DNA of 64,000 nucleotides from JAGVSR01 sp963750715 (GCA_963750715.1 CAVVRP010000012.1:1054001-1118000), one strand, 5' to 3'; shown: positions 8,817 through 17,668, counted from the stretch's first letter. Made by a program: numbers and translations. The notes: generated by a model not told the origin, from the letters alone.

Positions 8817-9791
8817 TCAGCAGCACCTGCGGTCTGGCGTCACGCCACCGGGGAGCGGGCCGCCAAGCTCCACTATCACGATCTCCGGGGGGGCACCGAA
8901 GCGGAGCGGCAGTCTCGAACAGCCTAGCCCAGCGGACACGATCAGATCGCGGTTGTCCTCGACGATGTGTCCGTAACAGTAGCGCCGGCCGAACTTCGAC
9001 GGCACGAACGGAGCATATCCAGCGACGCGAATTGGCCGCCGTGAGTATGCCCCGACAACGTCAGGGCGACGCGGGACGGCACGTCGGGGAAAATGTCGGG
9101 TTCATGGGCCATCAAGATTACGGGCGCGTCGTCGGTCACCTGAGCCATTGTGCCCGGCAGATCATCGACGCCGATATATTCAATCTCGCGTCGTCGCAGG
9201 AAGCACTTTCTGTCCTCATCGGTCGGCCATAACGCCCACTGGTCGCCGAGTTCCCGCGATCCAGAACGGCTGACCGTGCTTAACGACACGCATCGCACGG
9301 TTTTCGTAAACCGAAATGCCGGCGGCCTCGAGTGCGAGACCGGCTTTGACCGGTCCCGACCTCCGCTTCTGAACTTCGACCTCGTCCCACCAATCGTGAT
9401 TGCCCAGCACGGCGTGAACGCCTTGAGGCGCCTTCAGTTGGCCCAGCACTTCGGCCCAAGCCTCGTTGGGAACGCAGGTGGCCAGCCTGCCGAGCCTGTA
9501 GCCCGAAACGTAGTCGCCCAGCAGCATGACCGCATCGGCGCCTAGCGCGTTGGTCCGGCTGACGATCTGGCGCACGCGCTGAAGGCTCATCCACGGCTCG
9601 CATACGTGCAAGTCAGTCAGCACGGCGATCTTCAGCCGTAGTCCCGACGGCCAGTTGGGTGGTGTCAGCGCGTAACGGGTGACGCCGAGCCGCCACGGCT
9701 CGGCCACAGCATAGCCGCCGAACCCAACGGTCCCGGCGGACATGACGGCAAGTCCCTTCAGGAACTGACGGCGGCTAAGCAAGTCGACCAT
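8817..9791 (-). CDS. Tat-exported calcineurin-like metallophosphoesterase (two frame breaks)
   Basis: The N-terminus (from ATG 9791) carries a Tat signal SRRQFLKGLAVMSAGTVG. The dimetal phosphoesterase motifs follow in order: LTDLHVCEP, LLGDYVSG, LGNHDWWD in the first frame; MAHEPDIF and LSGHTHGGQ in a second frame (from about 9240); and the ending KFGRRYCYGHIVED ... LIVSAGLGCSRLPLRFGAPP in a third (from about 9005). This is the YkuE/YaeI-type membrane-associated phosphodiesterase group by motif pattern. The motif set is complete and the total is an exact multiple of three, so the breaks look like a pair of cancelling indels. Substrate unknown. It sits alone between ybgC and ruvB. Confidence 0.8.
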
Positions 9792-9947
9792 CTACAATAC
9801 AAACGAATGTGCCGCTTCAGGCGGGCTACATGAAATAGCCCATTGGCGGTTATCAAACGGCAGGCAGGGTCCTTACATTTTTTCTGTCATGAGCCGGCGT
9901 CTGCGTCAGGATTAATAAAGGTTTGATCCCGCAGGAAGAACCCTTTT

Positions 9948-10991
9948 CTAGTCCGCGACGTCGTCGTTAAAAAGGGACAGTTCAGGAGATGTCTCCCGCG
10001 ACGGGCCGCTGAGACCAAGGTGGCGGTAGGCCTTCAACGTCGCGACGCGGCCGCGCGGCGTGCGGCCGACGAACCCCTGCTGCAAGAGATATGGCTCGAC
10101 GATCTCTTCAAGTGCGTCACGCGGTTCAGACAGAGCGGCGGCCAAAGTTTCGATACCGACGGGGCCGCCGTCGTAGTTCTTGACGATGCACGTGAGATAG
10201 CGGTGATCGAGGGCATCGAGCCCCTCGCTATCGACTTCGAGCGCGGTCAGCGCGGTATCGGCGACGCGTGCGTTGATTGTTTCTGCGCCGGCGACGGCTG
10301 CAAAATCGCGAACACGGCGAAGTAGACGCCCGGCGATGCGCGGCGTACCCCGCGCACGGCGCGCGATCTCGTGCGCCCCATCGGGGCTCAACTGCGCGCC
10401 CAGTACCCGCGCCCCGCGTGTTACGACAAGTTCAAGCTCGCCGACCGTGTAGAAATTCAGGCGGATGGGGATGCCGAAGCGGTCGCGCAAAGGCGTCGTC
10501 AGCAGCCCCGCCCGGGTCGTTGCACCGACGAGCGTGAATTTGGCAAGATCTATGCGCACGGACCGCGCCGCGGGCCCCTCGCCGATCATCAGATCGAGTT
10601 GGAAGTCTTCCATCGCCGGATAGAGGATTTCCTCGATTGCCGGATTCAGTCTGTGAATCTCATCGATGAATAGAACGTCGCGCTCTTCCAGGTTGGTCAG
10701 GAGAGCGGCGAGATCCCCGGCCTTGGAAATCACGGGCCCGGACGTGGCGCGGAAACCGACGCCCAGTTCCTTCGCCATGATCTGCGCCAGCGTGGTCTTG
10801 CCGAGCCCCGGAGGTCCTGCGAACAGCACATGATCGAGCGCGTCACCGCGCGCCTTCGCAGCTTGCACGAACACACGCAGGTTGGAGCGCGCTTGCTCCT
10901 GCCCGATGAACTCGGTCAGCGATTGCGGGCGGATGGACGCCTCGAAGACATCCGTCACGCTCTTTTGCGATGTTACGATGCGATCGGTCAT
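9948..10991 (-). CDS. ruvB: Holliday junction branch migration helicase RuvB
   Basis: AAA+ motor that drives branch migration on RuvA-bound Holliday junctions. 347 residues from ATG 10991 (MTDRIVTSQ). It shows LTEFIGQEQARSNL, Walker A GPPGLGKTTLAQ, Walker B LFIDEIHRLNP, sensor motif GATTRAGLLTTPLRDRFG, and the C-terminal winged helix with QGFVGRTPRGRVAT. Alternative upstream starts exist to 11051 but the family begins near MTDR. Unlike the usual compact ruvCAB operon, ruvB is separated from ruvA here by four small genes. Confidence 0.97.
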   Translation of the reverse strand: MTDRIVTSQKSVTDVFEASIRPQSLTEFIGQEQARSNLRVFVQAAKARGDALDHVLFAGPPGLGKTTLAQIMAKELGVGFRATSGPVISKAGDLAALLTNLEERDVLFIDEIHRLNPAIEEILYPAMEDFQLDLMIGEGPAARSVRIDLAKFTLVGATTRAGLLTTPLRDRFGIPIRLNFYTVGELELVVTRGARVLGAQLSPDGAHEIARRARGTPRIAGRLLRRVRDFAAVAGAETINARVADTALTALEVDSEGLDALDHRYLTCIVKNYDGGPVGIETLAAALSEPRDALEEIVEPYLLQQGFVGRTPRGRVATLKAYRHLGLSGPSRETSPELSLFNDDVAD

Positions 10992-11099
10992 GCCTGCCTC
11001 TCGCCGCACTTCCTGAAGGTCCGGAATGAAGCAGTTCGGTTGATTTGGCAACCGCGCATGTTCTTATTTGGTATCCACTGCCTTCGTCACGCGGGCCAG

Positions 11100-11519
11100 C
11101 TACGGCCCGATAATCTTGCCGGAACGCAGTAAGCAGCGAACGGCGACCGCCACCAGCCCATATAAGAACGCCAGCACATAGGGCGCGACATGGACAGCAG
11201 CGGGACTGAGCTGATTGGCGATCGCGAACGCGAACGAACCCGCAATCGCCGCCTCTATCCAACCGAAGGTGCCCTTGGACAGCACGAACAGCAGCAAAAC
11301 CACAGCCGTGATCGCGGCGGGAATTGCCGACCAGACGAAGACCGCCAGGCCGGCCGCACCCGCTCCGGGGTTGTCAGCCGGAAGCAGCCAATCAAGTTGC
11401 AGGCCCGGCGCCAGAACGATGAAGGCGACACTCAGAAGCGCGGCAAAGAACGGCACGACAAGCGTGAAGATCAGAAACGTCCAAAGGACCCGCTGGCCTC
11501 GACCTATTTCATCGTCCAT
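11100..11519 (-). CDS. Small four-helix membrane protein, function unknown
   Basis: 139 residues from ATG 11519 (MDDEIGRGQ). Four hydrophobic segments are visible: VLWTFLIFTLVVPFFAALL, AGLAVFVWSAIPAAITAVVLLLFVL, FGWIEAAIAGSFAFAIANQL and VAPYVLAFLYGLVAVAVRCLL. I do not recognise a named family. It lies between ruvB and a PilZ gene on the same strand, in the group of small genes that splits ruvB from ruvA. Confidence 0.7.
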   Translation of the reverse strand: MDDEIGRGQRVLWTFLIFTLVVPFFAALLSVAFIVLAPGLQLDWLLPADNPGAGAAGLAVFVWSAIPAAITAVVLLLFVLSKGTFGWIEAAIAGSFAFAIANQLSPAAVHVAPYVLAFLYGLVAVAVRCLLRSGKIIGP

Positions 11520-11571
11520 CCCGCGTGCATCCCCGAATCCCAATTCGAGGACATTTAGCACATTGCGACAG

Positions 11572-11937
11572 CTAGAAGGCCGGGCGGGAAGCCCGCTGCA
11601 TCGGCCGCGGGGTCGACACATAGCGCACGCCGAGTTCGCCGGACCGCCGCCAAACGATCGTGCAATCGACCTGTATGCGATCCGCTTTCATCTGCAGGCT
11701 GAACTGCGCCGGCAACTTCACGCGGCCACCGAGCATGTTGTCCTGGGTGATCTCGATGCGCAGACGCGCGCCCGTGCTCGACGCATCTGCCAGAACGCAG
11801 GGGATCGGCACCGGCAATTCGGGATGTACGATGAGGGCGATCGCGCCACCGTGCTTGCGCCGCGCCCAGCGCCTTTCTGAGCCCTCGTCTTCGGTGGAGG
11901 CCAGTAGCTGAGATCCGCTTGGTGAACTGATCGGCAT
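11572..11937 (-). CDS. PilZ-domain protein
   Basis: 121 residues from ATG 11937. The domain shows ERRWARRKHGGAIALI at the N-terminal end, ADASSTGARLRIEI in the middle and CTIVWRRSGELGVRYVS at the end, matching PilZ spacing: a basic RxxxR-like element, D/NxSxxG, then the W...G.VR/GV.Y strand. Canonical PilZ proteins bind cyclic di-GMP through RxxxR and (D/N)xSxxG. Here DASSTG fits the second motif and RRWARR the first, so binding is plausible. No output domain is attached. Target unknown. Confidence 0.8.
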   Translation of the reverse strand: MPISSPSGSQLLASTEDEGSERRWARRKHGGAIALIVHPELPVPIPCVLADASSTGARLRIEITQDNMLGGRVKLPAQFSLQMKADRIQVDCTIVWRRSGELGVRYVSTPRPMQRASRPAF

Positions 11938-12088
11938 CGCAACGAACTCCAGAATAAAGGGATGCAATATGAGGTTACCGCCGCGATTACTATTCTCTCC
12001 AAATCGTAAACCAACCATTGAAAAACACCCTTAACGCAGAAACGTGCAATTCAGCATTTGGCCTCGCTACGAGCATTTCCGCCCGTAC

Positions 12089-12538
12089 TTACCGGCCGCG
12101 CAGGATCGCCTGCACCGCCTTCTCCATGGCTTCCAGAAACCGCGAACGGTCCTGCCGGGTGAACGCGGCGTTGAAGCCACGGCTCTCGTCTGTCTCCAGC
12201 AGATGCTGATTGAGGTTGCGCATTGCGACCGCCATACCGATCGAGGCGTCCGTGTAGGGCTTGCCCGTGACGCCGATCGCTTTGGCGCCCTTTTTCAGAC
12301 AGCGCGCCGCCAGCGGAATGTCTTGCGTAATGGCGAAATCGCCGGGGCCGATATGTTCGGCGATCCAGTCGTCGGCTGCATCCGGACCTTCCACCACAAT
12401 GATGCGGCGCACGAGATCGCTTTCCGGGAGCCGCATCCAGCTGTTGGAAACGAAGTGGATGATGGCACCGTGGCGCTCGGCGACTTTGAGGGCCTCCTCC
12501 TTCACCGGACACGCATCGGCGTCGACGAATACTTGCAC
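12089..12538 (-). CDS. YaiI/YqxD family protein (DUF188)
   Basis: 149 residues. Family signature at the N-terminus: VFVDADACPVKEEALKVA, then DDWIAEHIGPGDFAITQDIPLA and GKPYTDASIG, all conserved in the UPF0178/YaiI group, a PIN-like fold with clustered acidic residues (DAD, TQD). Biochemical role is not established. It ends with a long helical tail. The neighbouring 80-residue membrane protein ends four bases before its start. Confidence 0.92.
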   Translation of the reverse strand: MQVFVDADACPVKEEALKVAERHGAIIHFVSNSWMRLPESDLVRRIIVVEGPDAADDWIAEHIGPGDFAITQDIPLAARCLKKGAKAIGVTGKPYTDASIGMAVAMRNLNQHLLETDESRGFNAAFTRQDRSRFLEAMEKAVQAILRGR

Positions 12539-12542
12539 GTGC

Positions 12543-12785
12543 TCAGGTCTTCTTGCGCGGCAGCGCCATCAACAGCCATCTCATGCCGTAGAAAAACACC
12601 GGCGGCACCAGCGCGACTGACACCCACAGCACGAAATGGCGTGCGAGCGAATTGTTGTAAACGGCGATCGTGGCGGGATCGTTCGAGCTGATATCGAGCG
12701 GGATACGCGGCCACTGGCTCCACCCGAAGTAGGCAACGGCTGCGATCCAAACGAGACTTATGATCGCCCAAGTCCGAAGAGACAT
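12543..12785 (-). CDS. Small two-helix membrane protein, function unknown
   Basis: 80 residues with two membrane segments (WAIISLVWIAAVAYFGW and FVLWVSVALVPPVFFYGM) and a basic C-terminus (LPRKKT), predicting both ends on the cytosolic side. I do not recognise a family. It sits between ruvA and the YaiI-like gene on the same strand with short gaps, so it is probably co-transcribed. Confidence 0.65.
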   Translation of the reverse strand: MSLRTWAIISLVWIAAVAYFGWSQWPRIPLDISSNDPATIAVYNNSLARHFVLWVSVALVPPVFFYGMRWLLMALPRKKT

Positions 12786-12809
12786 GATGTGCCCTCTTTT
12801 GCGTGCCGG

Positions 12810-13433
12810 CTAGCGAGCCAGTTCCTTCAATCCGCGTCTGATGAGTTTCGCCGTATCGGCGTCCGCCCCCAGTTCCTTCATGGCAAAGGCGACGGCGGCG
12901 GAGGCTTGCGCAGGATTGTAGCCGAGATTGGACAACGCCGAGATCGCCTCGCCGGCGGCGTTACCCTCAGGCGGCGCAAGCTGGACAGTGGCGCCCGCGC
13001 CAGCGGCCGGCACATTGAGCCCTGCCACAGACAATTCCGGAGCCTTGTCCTTCAGTTCCATGGTGATGCGTTGAGCCAGCTTCTTGCCGACACCTGGCGC
13101 CTGTTCGACAGCCGCCCAGTTCTGCAGGGCAATCGCGTTGGCGAGGTCCTGCGGCGACAGCACGCCCAGCACGCCGAGCGCCACCTTCGAGCCCACGCCC
13201 TGCACGTTCTGAAGCGTGCGGAACCAGCTTCGCTCCACCTCGCTCTGGAAGCCGAACAGGCGGATGGCATCCTCGCGCACATGCGTGTCGATGGTCAGCG
13301 TGACCGCGTCGCCGAGCTTAAGATTCCGCAGAGTGCGCGACGACAACTGCACCTCGTAACCGACGCCGTTGACTTCGATGATGGCATGGCTTTCGCCGAT
13401 GGCGTCGACGATGCCGCGCAATTTACCTATCAT
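12810..13433 (-). CDS. ruvA: Holliday junction-binding protein RuvA
   Basis: 207 residues from ATG 13433, beginning MIGKLRGIVD. The N-terminal OB fold is followed by tandem helix-hairpin-helix motifs (VQGVGSKVALGVL and APGVGKKLAQRI) that grip the junction, then an Ala/Pro linker and the C-terminal RuvB-contact domain (AISALSNLGY, AKLIRRGLKEL). The start overlaps the ruvC stop by four bases (ATGA), so translation is coupled. Length is normal for the family. Confidence 0.97.
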   Translation of the reverse strand: MIGKLRGIVDAIGESHAIIEVNGVGYEVQLSSRTLRNLKLGDAVTLTIDTHVREDAIRLFGFQSEVERSWFRTLQNVQGVGSKVALGVLGVLSPQDLANAIALQNWAAVEQAPGVGKKLAQRITMELKDKAPELSVAGLNVPAAGAGATVQLAPPEGNAAGEAISALSNLGYNPAQASAAVAFAMKELGADADTAKLIRRGLKELAR

Positions 13434-13966
13434 GGCCTGCCGCCTCCCACCGCTTGCTGCCGGCCCATCTCGACAACTGACCGCGAAGTGCGGTGATTGG
13501 CGTGGCAAATGGCGATGGCAAGCGCATCGGCCTCGTCGGCGCTTTCGAACTTGGCCTTCGGCAGCAGGAAACCGATCATGGCCTGGATCTGCTGCTTTTC
13601 CGCGTGTCCTGCTCCAACCACGGACTTCTTGATCAGGTTTGCCGGATACTCGGCCACCCGCAATCCCTTGACCGCCGGTGCCAGCAGCGCGATGCCGCGC
13701 GCCTGCCCCAGTTTCAGCGTCGAGCGTGGATTCTCGTTGACGAATGTCTCTTCGACGGCGGCCTCGGCCGGCTTGAAGCTGGCGATGACACCGGAGAGCC
13801 CGTCGAACAGTTCGCGCAGGCGATAGGCGAGGTCCTTGTTGCCGGTCGAGGTAATGCAACCGGACGCGACGTACACGAGGCGCGCGCGATCGCTCTCGAT
13901 CACGCCCCAGCCAGTGCGCCGGAGCCCCGGATCAATTCCGATAATTCTGATTGCTGTATCCCGCAT
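13430..13966 (-). CDS. ruvC: Holliday junction resolvase RuvC
   Basis: Endonuclease that cuts RuvAB-bound junctions. 178 residues from ATG 13966 (another ATG sits six bases upstream). The four catalytic acidic residues are present: IIGIDPG near the N-terminus, VEETFV, and ESADEADALAIAICH at the end; KSVVGAGHAEKQQ matches the DNA-contact region. The frame extends further upstream to 14056 without family similarity, so a late start is preferred. The C-terminus is slightly longer than usual (VEMGRQQAVGGGRP). Confidence 0.95.
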   Translation of the reverse strand: MRDTAIRIIGIDPGLRRTGWGVIESDRARLVYVASGCITSTGNKDLAYRLRELFDGLSGVIASFKPAEAAVEETFVNENPRSTLKLGQARGIALLAPAVKGLRVAEYPANLIKKSVVGAGHAEKQQIQAMIGFLLPKAKFESADEADALAIAICHANHRTSRSVVEMGRQQAVGGGRP

Positions 13967-14182
13967 GGGCATCGGCCATATCACGCCAAGTGATTCGCCG
14001 CGCGCCGGGTGGCGGTCGCCGCGTCTCTCGGATCGCTGCGTGACGCCGAACGGCAACGCCGCTCGACCTTACCTTCAGTAGATCAGTCGCAGATGAGGGC
14101 CACTGCCGACTTACTTGAGAGCCACGTATTTCTTCGCATGGGAAACGCCGCCAGCTTCGAAACCCTGCTGGCAGGCTCGCAG

Positions 14183-14932
14183 TTAAGCCGCTGTCAGTTT
14201 CTTGAGGATTTCGTCCGAAATCTCGAAGTTCGCATATACGCTCTGCACGTCGTCGTCGTCCTCGAGTGCGGCGATCATCTTCATGATCGACTGGGCGGGC
14301 TCCTCGTCGACGCTGGTAGTCAGGTTCGGCCGCCAGACCGCCTTGACGCCTTGCGCGTCGCCCAGCTTGCTTTCGAGATCGGCCGCGACGCTGCCCAGAT
14401 TTTCGAAGGCGCATGTGATTGTGTGACCCGACGTATCCGACTGCACATCGTCGGCGCCGGCGTCGATGGCGGCTTCGAGGACCTGTTCGGCAGAACCGGC
14501 TTTCGCCTTGTACGTGATCTCGCCGACGCGGTTGAACATATGCGAAACCGAGCCCGTCGAGCCGAGGTTGCCGCCGTACTTCGTAAACACCGAGCGCACC
14601 GCCCCGCCCGTGCGATTGCGGTTGTCCGTCAGGGCTTCCGCTATGATGGCGACGCCGCCCGGCGCATAGCCCTCGTAGCGGACGGCTTCGAAGTTCGCCA
14701 TGTCCGAACCTAGCGCCTTCTTGATCGCGCGCTCGATGTTGTCTTTCGGCATGTTCTCGGCGCGCGCGGCCTGGATGGCGAGGCGCAGGCGCGAATTCAT
14801 GGTCGGGTCCGGCGTGCCGGTTTTGGCGGCCACGGTGATTTCGCGGGCGAATTTGGCAAACATCTTCGCCTTCATGGCGTCCTGCTTGCCCTTGCGGTGC
14901 ATGATGTTCTTGTACTGGGAATGACCAGCCAT
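14183..14932 (-). CDS. yebC: YebC/PmpR family (TACO1) transcriptional or translational regulator
   Basis: 249 residues. N-terminus MAGHSQYKNIMHRKGKQD is close to the family signature (usually GHSKWxxIKHRK); later come LAIQAARAENMPKDNIERAI, VRYEGYAPGGVAII and GGNLGSTGSVSHMF. Members bind DNA or, in recent work, help ribosomes at proline runs; the exact role here is not determined. Here the S-K of the common GHSKW motif is replaced by S-Q-Y, a conservative-looking variant. Between ruvC and yebC (13967-14182) I see no gene. Confidence 0.95.
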   Translation of the reverse strand: MAGHSQYKNIMHRKGKQDAMKAKMFAKFAREITVAAKTGTPDPTMNSRLRLAIQAARAENMPKDNIERAIKKALGSDMANFEAVRYEGYAPGGVAIIAEALTDNRNRTGGAVRSVFTKYGGNLGSTGSVSHMFNRVGEITYKAKAGSAEQVLEAAIDAGADDVQSDTSGHTITCAFENLGSVAADLESKLGDAQGVKAVWRPNLTTSVDEEPAQSIMKMIAALEDDDDVQSVYANFEISDEILKKLTAA

Positions 14933-15021
14933 GGCGCGACCTTCGACGTTCAGACGGGGCGTTTGGGCAAGCTATTGTCGAGCGGAAGTGCCTTGGTCAA
15001 GCTGCTCGGATGGCGATTTCG

Positions 15022-15858
15022 CTAACCAGAGGCGCCTTCCAGCCAGCGCGACGGTTCCATCGGCTTAAGAACGCCGCCGAACCGCAACCCTTTCGCCCAC
15101 AGGGCGAGCCCCGTGTCATCGTCGATCTCGACGGCAAGGCCCGAGACCGTTGCCGGGCCCAGAGCGGGTTCGAAGCGTTCTCGCGGGATGCGGGTCAGGA
15201 ACCGGTTGACCGGCTCGTCGGAATCCATGCCGAGCACGGAGTTGTAGTCCCCGCACATACCCGCGTCCGACATGTAAGCCGTGCCGCCCGGCAGCACCCG
15301 CTCGTCGCATGTCGGCACATGCGTATGGGTACCAACGAGCGTGCTGACGCGGCCATCGACAAAGATGCCCAGCGCCTGCTTTTCGCTGGTCGCTTCCGCA
15401 TGGAAATCGATGAAGATCACGTCGGCGCCGCGTTTCAGTCCGCACGCGGTGATTTCGTTGTCGATGGCGCGGAACGGGCAATCGAGCTCCGTCATGAACA
15501 CGCGGCCCATGGCGTTGATCACCAGCACGTCGGAGCCGTTGCGCGCCTTGAACAGGCCAGCGCCGCGGCCCGGCGTGCCTTTCGGAAAATTCAGCGGCCG
15601 GATGAGGCGCGGCTGACGCTCGATGAAGACGAGCGCGTCCTTCTGATCGAAGGCGTGATTGCCAAGCGTGACGGCGTCCGCACCCGCGTCAAGCAGCTCT
15701 TCGAGGATTCCCTCGGTGATACCAAATCCGCCGGCGGAGTTTTCCGCGTTGACTATAACGAAGTCGAGATCATAGCACGCGCGCAGCCGAGGCAGGGCTT
15801 CCGTAACCGCTTTGCGGCCCGATCTGCCGACGACATCGCCGAGAAAAAGTACGCGCAT
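15022..15858 (-). CDS. YmdB family metallophosphoesterase (TIGR00282)
   Basis: 278 residues from ATG 15858 (MRVLFLGDVVGR). Dimetal centre motifs: GDVVGRSGR, NAENSAGGFG, TLGNHAFDQKD, FIDFHAEATSEK and VGTHTHVPT, the YmdB type, which in Bacillus acts as a 2',3'-cyclic nucleotide phosphodiesterase. Alphaproteobacterial members usually sit, as here, between the 5-formyl-THF cyclo-ligase and yebC. Upstream in-frame ATGs lack family similarity. Confidence 0.93.
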   Translation of the reverse strand: MRVLFLGDVVGRSGRKAVTEALPRLRACYDLDFVIVNAENSAGGFGITEGILEELLDAGADAVTLGNHAFDQKDALVFIERQPRLIRPLNFPKGTPGRGAGLFKARNGSDVLVINAMGRVFMTELDCPFRAIDNEITACGLKRGADVIFIDFHAEATSEKQALGIFVDGRVSTLVGTHTHVPTCDERVLPGGTAYMSDAGMCGDYNSVLGMDSDEPVNRFLTRIPRERFEPALGPATVSGLAVEIDDDTGLALWAKGLRFGGVLKPMEPSRWLEGASG

Positions 15859-15917
15859 CGATCTCCCTATCCCAGTGCTCATCCGCGTCATCGCGAAGCG
15901 ATGCTGGAGAGGGGACG

Positions 15918-16529
15918 CTAGCATTTCAATGGTCCAGACGGGGTCAGAACCCAATCGAGGCGCTCGTCATAGCTGGAATGGGGAACTGCGTCGACCCGCT
16001 GCTCGTCGTAGGCGATGCCGATGGCGATGACCCGCTTCATGGCCCTGAGCCGCGCGAGCGAACGATCGTAGAAGCCACCCCCGTAGCCGAGACGGTAGCC
16101 GTGCTCATCGAATGCCAGCAGCGGCACCAGCAAAACGTCCGGCTCGACGGCGGGTGACGACGTCAGCGGCTCCCGGATGCCCCAAGTCACTTCCTTCATG
16201 CGATCGCCGGGCTGCCAGGACCTGAACACGAGCGGCTTTCCCTTGCCCTCCATCACCGGCAGGCACAGGCCATGCCTGGCGCCAGCAAGGCTACTCATCA
16301 GAGGGACGACATCGATCTCGTCGCCTATGGCGAGAAACCCCGAAACACGCGCCCGCGGGTTTATCCCAGCAAATTCAAGACCCATCTCCGCTAGCCTTTC
16401 ACCGGCGGCCGTGCCGTGCCGTGCGAACGCCTCCTTGCGGGCGGCTTTGGCAGTGGCCCGGAGGACCTTCTTGGCATCGTTGGAAGAAGCAGAAATGGCA
16501 GCCTCGGACCGCGCTTGGTCGCGTAACAG
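15918..16529 (-). CDS. 5-formyltetrahydrofolate cyclo-ligase
   Basis: Converts 5-formyl-THF to 5,10-methenyl-THF with ATP. The C-terminal half has the family motif LGYGGGFYDRSLARL and IAYDEQRVDAVPHSSYDERLDWVLTP. The N-terminal helix with KKVLRATAKAARKEAF is also in frame, but no ATG or GTG precedes it: the open frame starts just after a TGA at 16533-16535, and the first plausible codon is a CTG at 16529. Either a non-standard start is used or an indel hides an ATG. The next internal ATG (16385) would remove the conserved basic N-terminus. It lies directly downstream of the 6S RNA candidate, the classic ssrS-ygfA pairing. Confidence 0.88.
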   Translation of the reverse strand: MLRDQARSEAAISASSNDAKKVLRATAKAARKEAFARHGTAAGERLAEMGLEFAGINPRARVSGFLAIGDEIDVVPLMSSLAGARHGLCLPVMEGKGKPLVFRSWQPGDRMKEVTWGIREPLTSSPAVEPDVLLVPLLAFDEHGYRLGYGGGFYDRSLARLRAMKRVIAIGIAYDEQRVDAVPHSSYDERLDWVLTPSGPLKC

Positions 16530-16551
16530 AATTCAAGTGCCGCGGTGGCCG

Positions 16552-16690
16552 TTGGAACGATCGATCTCGCCGGGTCCCTACAAAAGTAAGGTGGGCGCCG
16601 TGTGACCGGGACCACGGTCCCGGCCAGGGACAGCTCCCTGGCTGATCTTATAGGCCCTGGAGATTCATGTGTTCCTGACGAGCCCCGCAG
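16552..16690 (-). ncRNA. ssrS: 6S RNA (ssrS) candidate
   Basis: The gap between zapA and the folate cyclo-ligase is where alphaproteobacteria keep 6S RNA, the RNA that mimics open promoter DNA and sequesters housekeeping RNA polymerase. On the minus strand it contains two adjacent perfect hairpins (GCCAGGGA-GCTG-TCCCTGGC and CCGGGAC-CGTG-GTCCCGG) and CACGGCGCCCACCTTAC, which resembles 3' segments I recall from alphaproteobacterial 6S RNAs. Flanking CTCG/CGAG and CAGGG/CCC segments could form the outer stem. The call rests mainly on synteny; the ends are approximate and I have not folded it computationally. Confidence 0.62.
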
Positions 16691-16883
16691 CCCAATTAAC
16701 ATACGACACAATCAGGAAAAAATCGAGCCCTCGTCGGCTGGATGGGCCGGCCGGCCGTTGGCGCTGGGTTACGAAGTACGCCGGCGGGCAAACATGCCGC
16801 AACTAGGCATGGTTGCAACGGCACAAGATGGGGCTATTAATGGACTGCATTAACCCCCGGCAAGAACATCAAGGAATGTTTGC

Positions 16884-17294
16884 ATGAATCGTCTTGGCGT
16901 TTTCGCCGCTGCAGCAGCGGCCATTGTGTTTTCGCTCAGCCAGCCGACGGCGGCCCTCGCAAACCACGAAGGCTGCGCGGCATTGCATTCCCTCGACCCT
17001 GATGGCGACGGAACCCTCGACTGGCATGAGGCGCGCCGCGCTGCCGTCCACCTGTTCCACACCCTCGACCCCGACCATGACGGGACGCTCGACCTCACCG
17101 AACTGCGCGGCCGCGTCGGGCTCGTCTCCTTCATGCTCGCCAACCCAGATCGCGACCGCACGCTGGACAAGGACGAGTTTCTCACGATCGTGAAGCATCG
17201 GTTTGAGCGCGCCAATCCTGACGCCGATGGCACCATCGATTGCCGCGAATTGCATTCGCTCCGTGGCCAGCGACTGTTGCGCGTCCTTCAGTAA
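16884..17294 (+). CDS. Secreted four-EF-hand calcium-binding protein
   Basis: 136 residues with a signal peptide ending near ALANH. Four EF-hand loops follow: DPDGDGTLDWHE, DPDHDGTLDLTE, NPDRDRTLDKDE and NPDADGTIDCRE. Loops 1, 2 and 4 have the D-x-D-x-D-G pattern with Glu at position 12. Loop 3 has Arg for the Gly at position 6 and still keeps the acidic ligands. The product is thus a calmodulin-sized periplasmic or secreted Ca2+ binder. It is on the opposite strand to its neighbours and is inserted between the 6S RNA candidate and zapA, genes that are usually adjacent. Targets unknown. Confidence 0.85.
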   Translation: MNRLGVFAAAAAAIVFSLSQPTAALANHEGCAALHSLDPDGDGTLDWHEARRAAVHLFHTLDPDHDGTLDLTELRGRVGLVSFMLANPDRDRTLDKDEFLTIVKHRFERANPDADGTIDCRELHSLRGQRLLRVLQ

Positions 17295-17374
17295 CTCCCA
17301 GAAACGAGTGATCCACGAGCGATGCGTTCGCGGGTCACAGCCTGTCCTCATGCCGTACCTGGATCTACTTCCCT

Positions 17375-17668
17375 TCAGCCGCTATTGGCGCGCCGTTGGG
17401 AATCATCGCTTACGGCGACCTGACCTTCCGAGTCCCCGCCGTAGCCGGCGTCGGGAGCGGACGTCTCGCGAAAATCCATCAGCTCGTCCGTGATTGTCGC
17501 AGCCGCCATGAGCAGCAGGCGCGATTCGCCTATCTGACCAAAGTCGGACACGAGACGATCGAGTGTCGCCTGGATGTGGTTCCCAATCATAGCCAGCCGC
17601 TGTTCGTCTCCACCCTCGCACGCGAGGTGGTAGAAGCGACCGTTCATAGTGATTGCGATCTGTCCCAT
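17375..17668 (-). CDS. zapA: Cell division protein ZapA
   Basis: 97 residues. ZapA binds and bundles FtsZ at the Z-ring. Family pattern: AITMNGRFYHLACEGGDEQRL, IGNHIQATLDRLVSDFG and RLLLMAAATITDELMD, i.e. the small N-terminal globular domain followed by the dimer/tetramer helix. The C-terminal 25 residues are acidic and variable, as in other alphaproteobacteria. It lies with a DUF4164 coiled-coil gene just upstream on the same strand, the usual order. Confidence 0.92.
   Translation of the reverse strand: MGQIAITMNGRFYHLACEGGDEQRLAMIGNHIQATLDRLVSDFGQIGESRLLLMAAATITDELMDFRETSAPDAGYGGDSEGQVAVSDDSQRRANSG

Noticed and set aside
13434..13859. Extended RuvA start about 140 codons upstream
   Set aside because: That extension overlaps ruvC on the same strand in another frame and has no family similarity; the ATG at 13433 overlaps the ruvC stop as usual.
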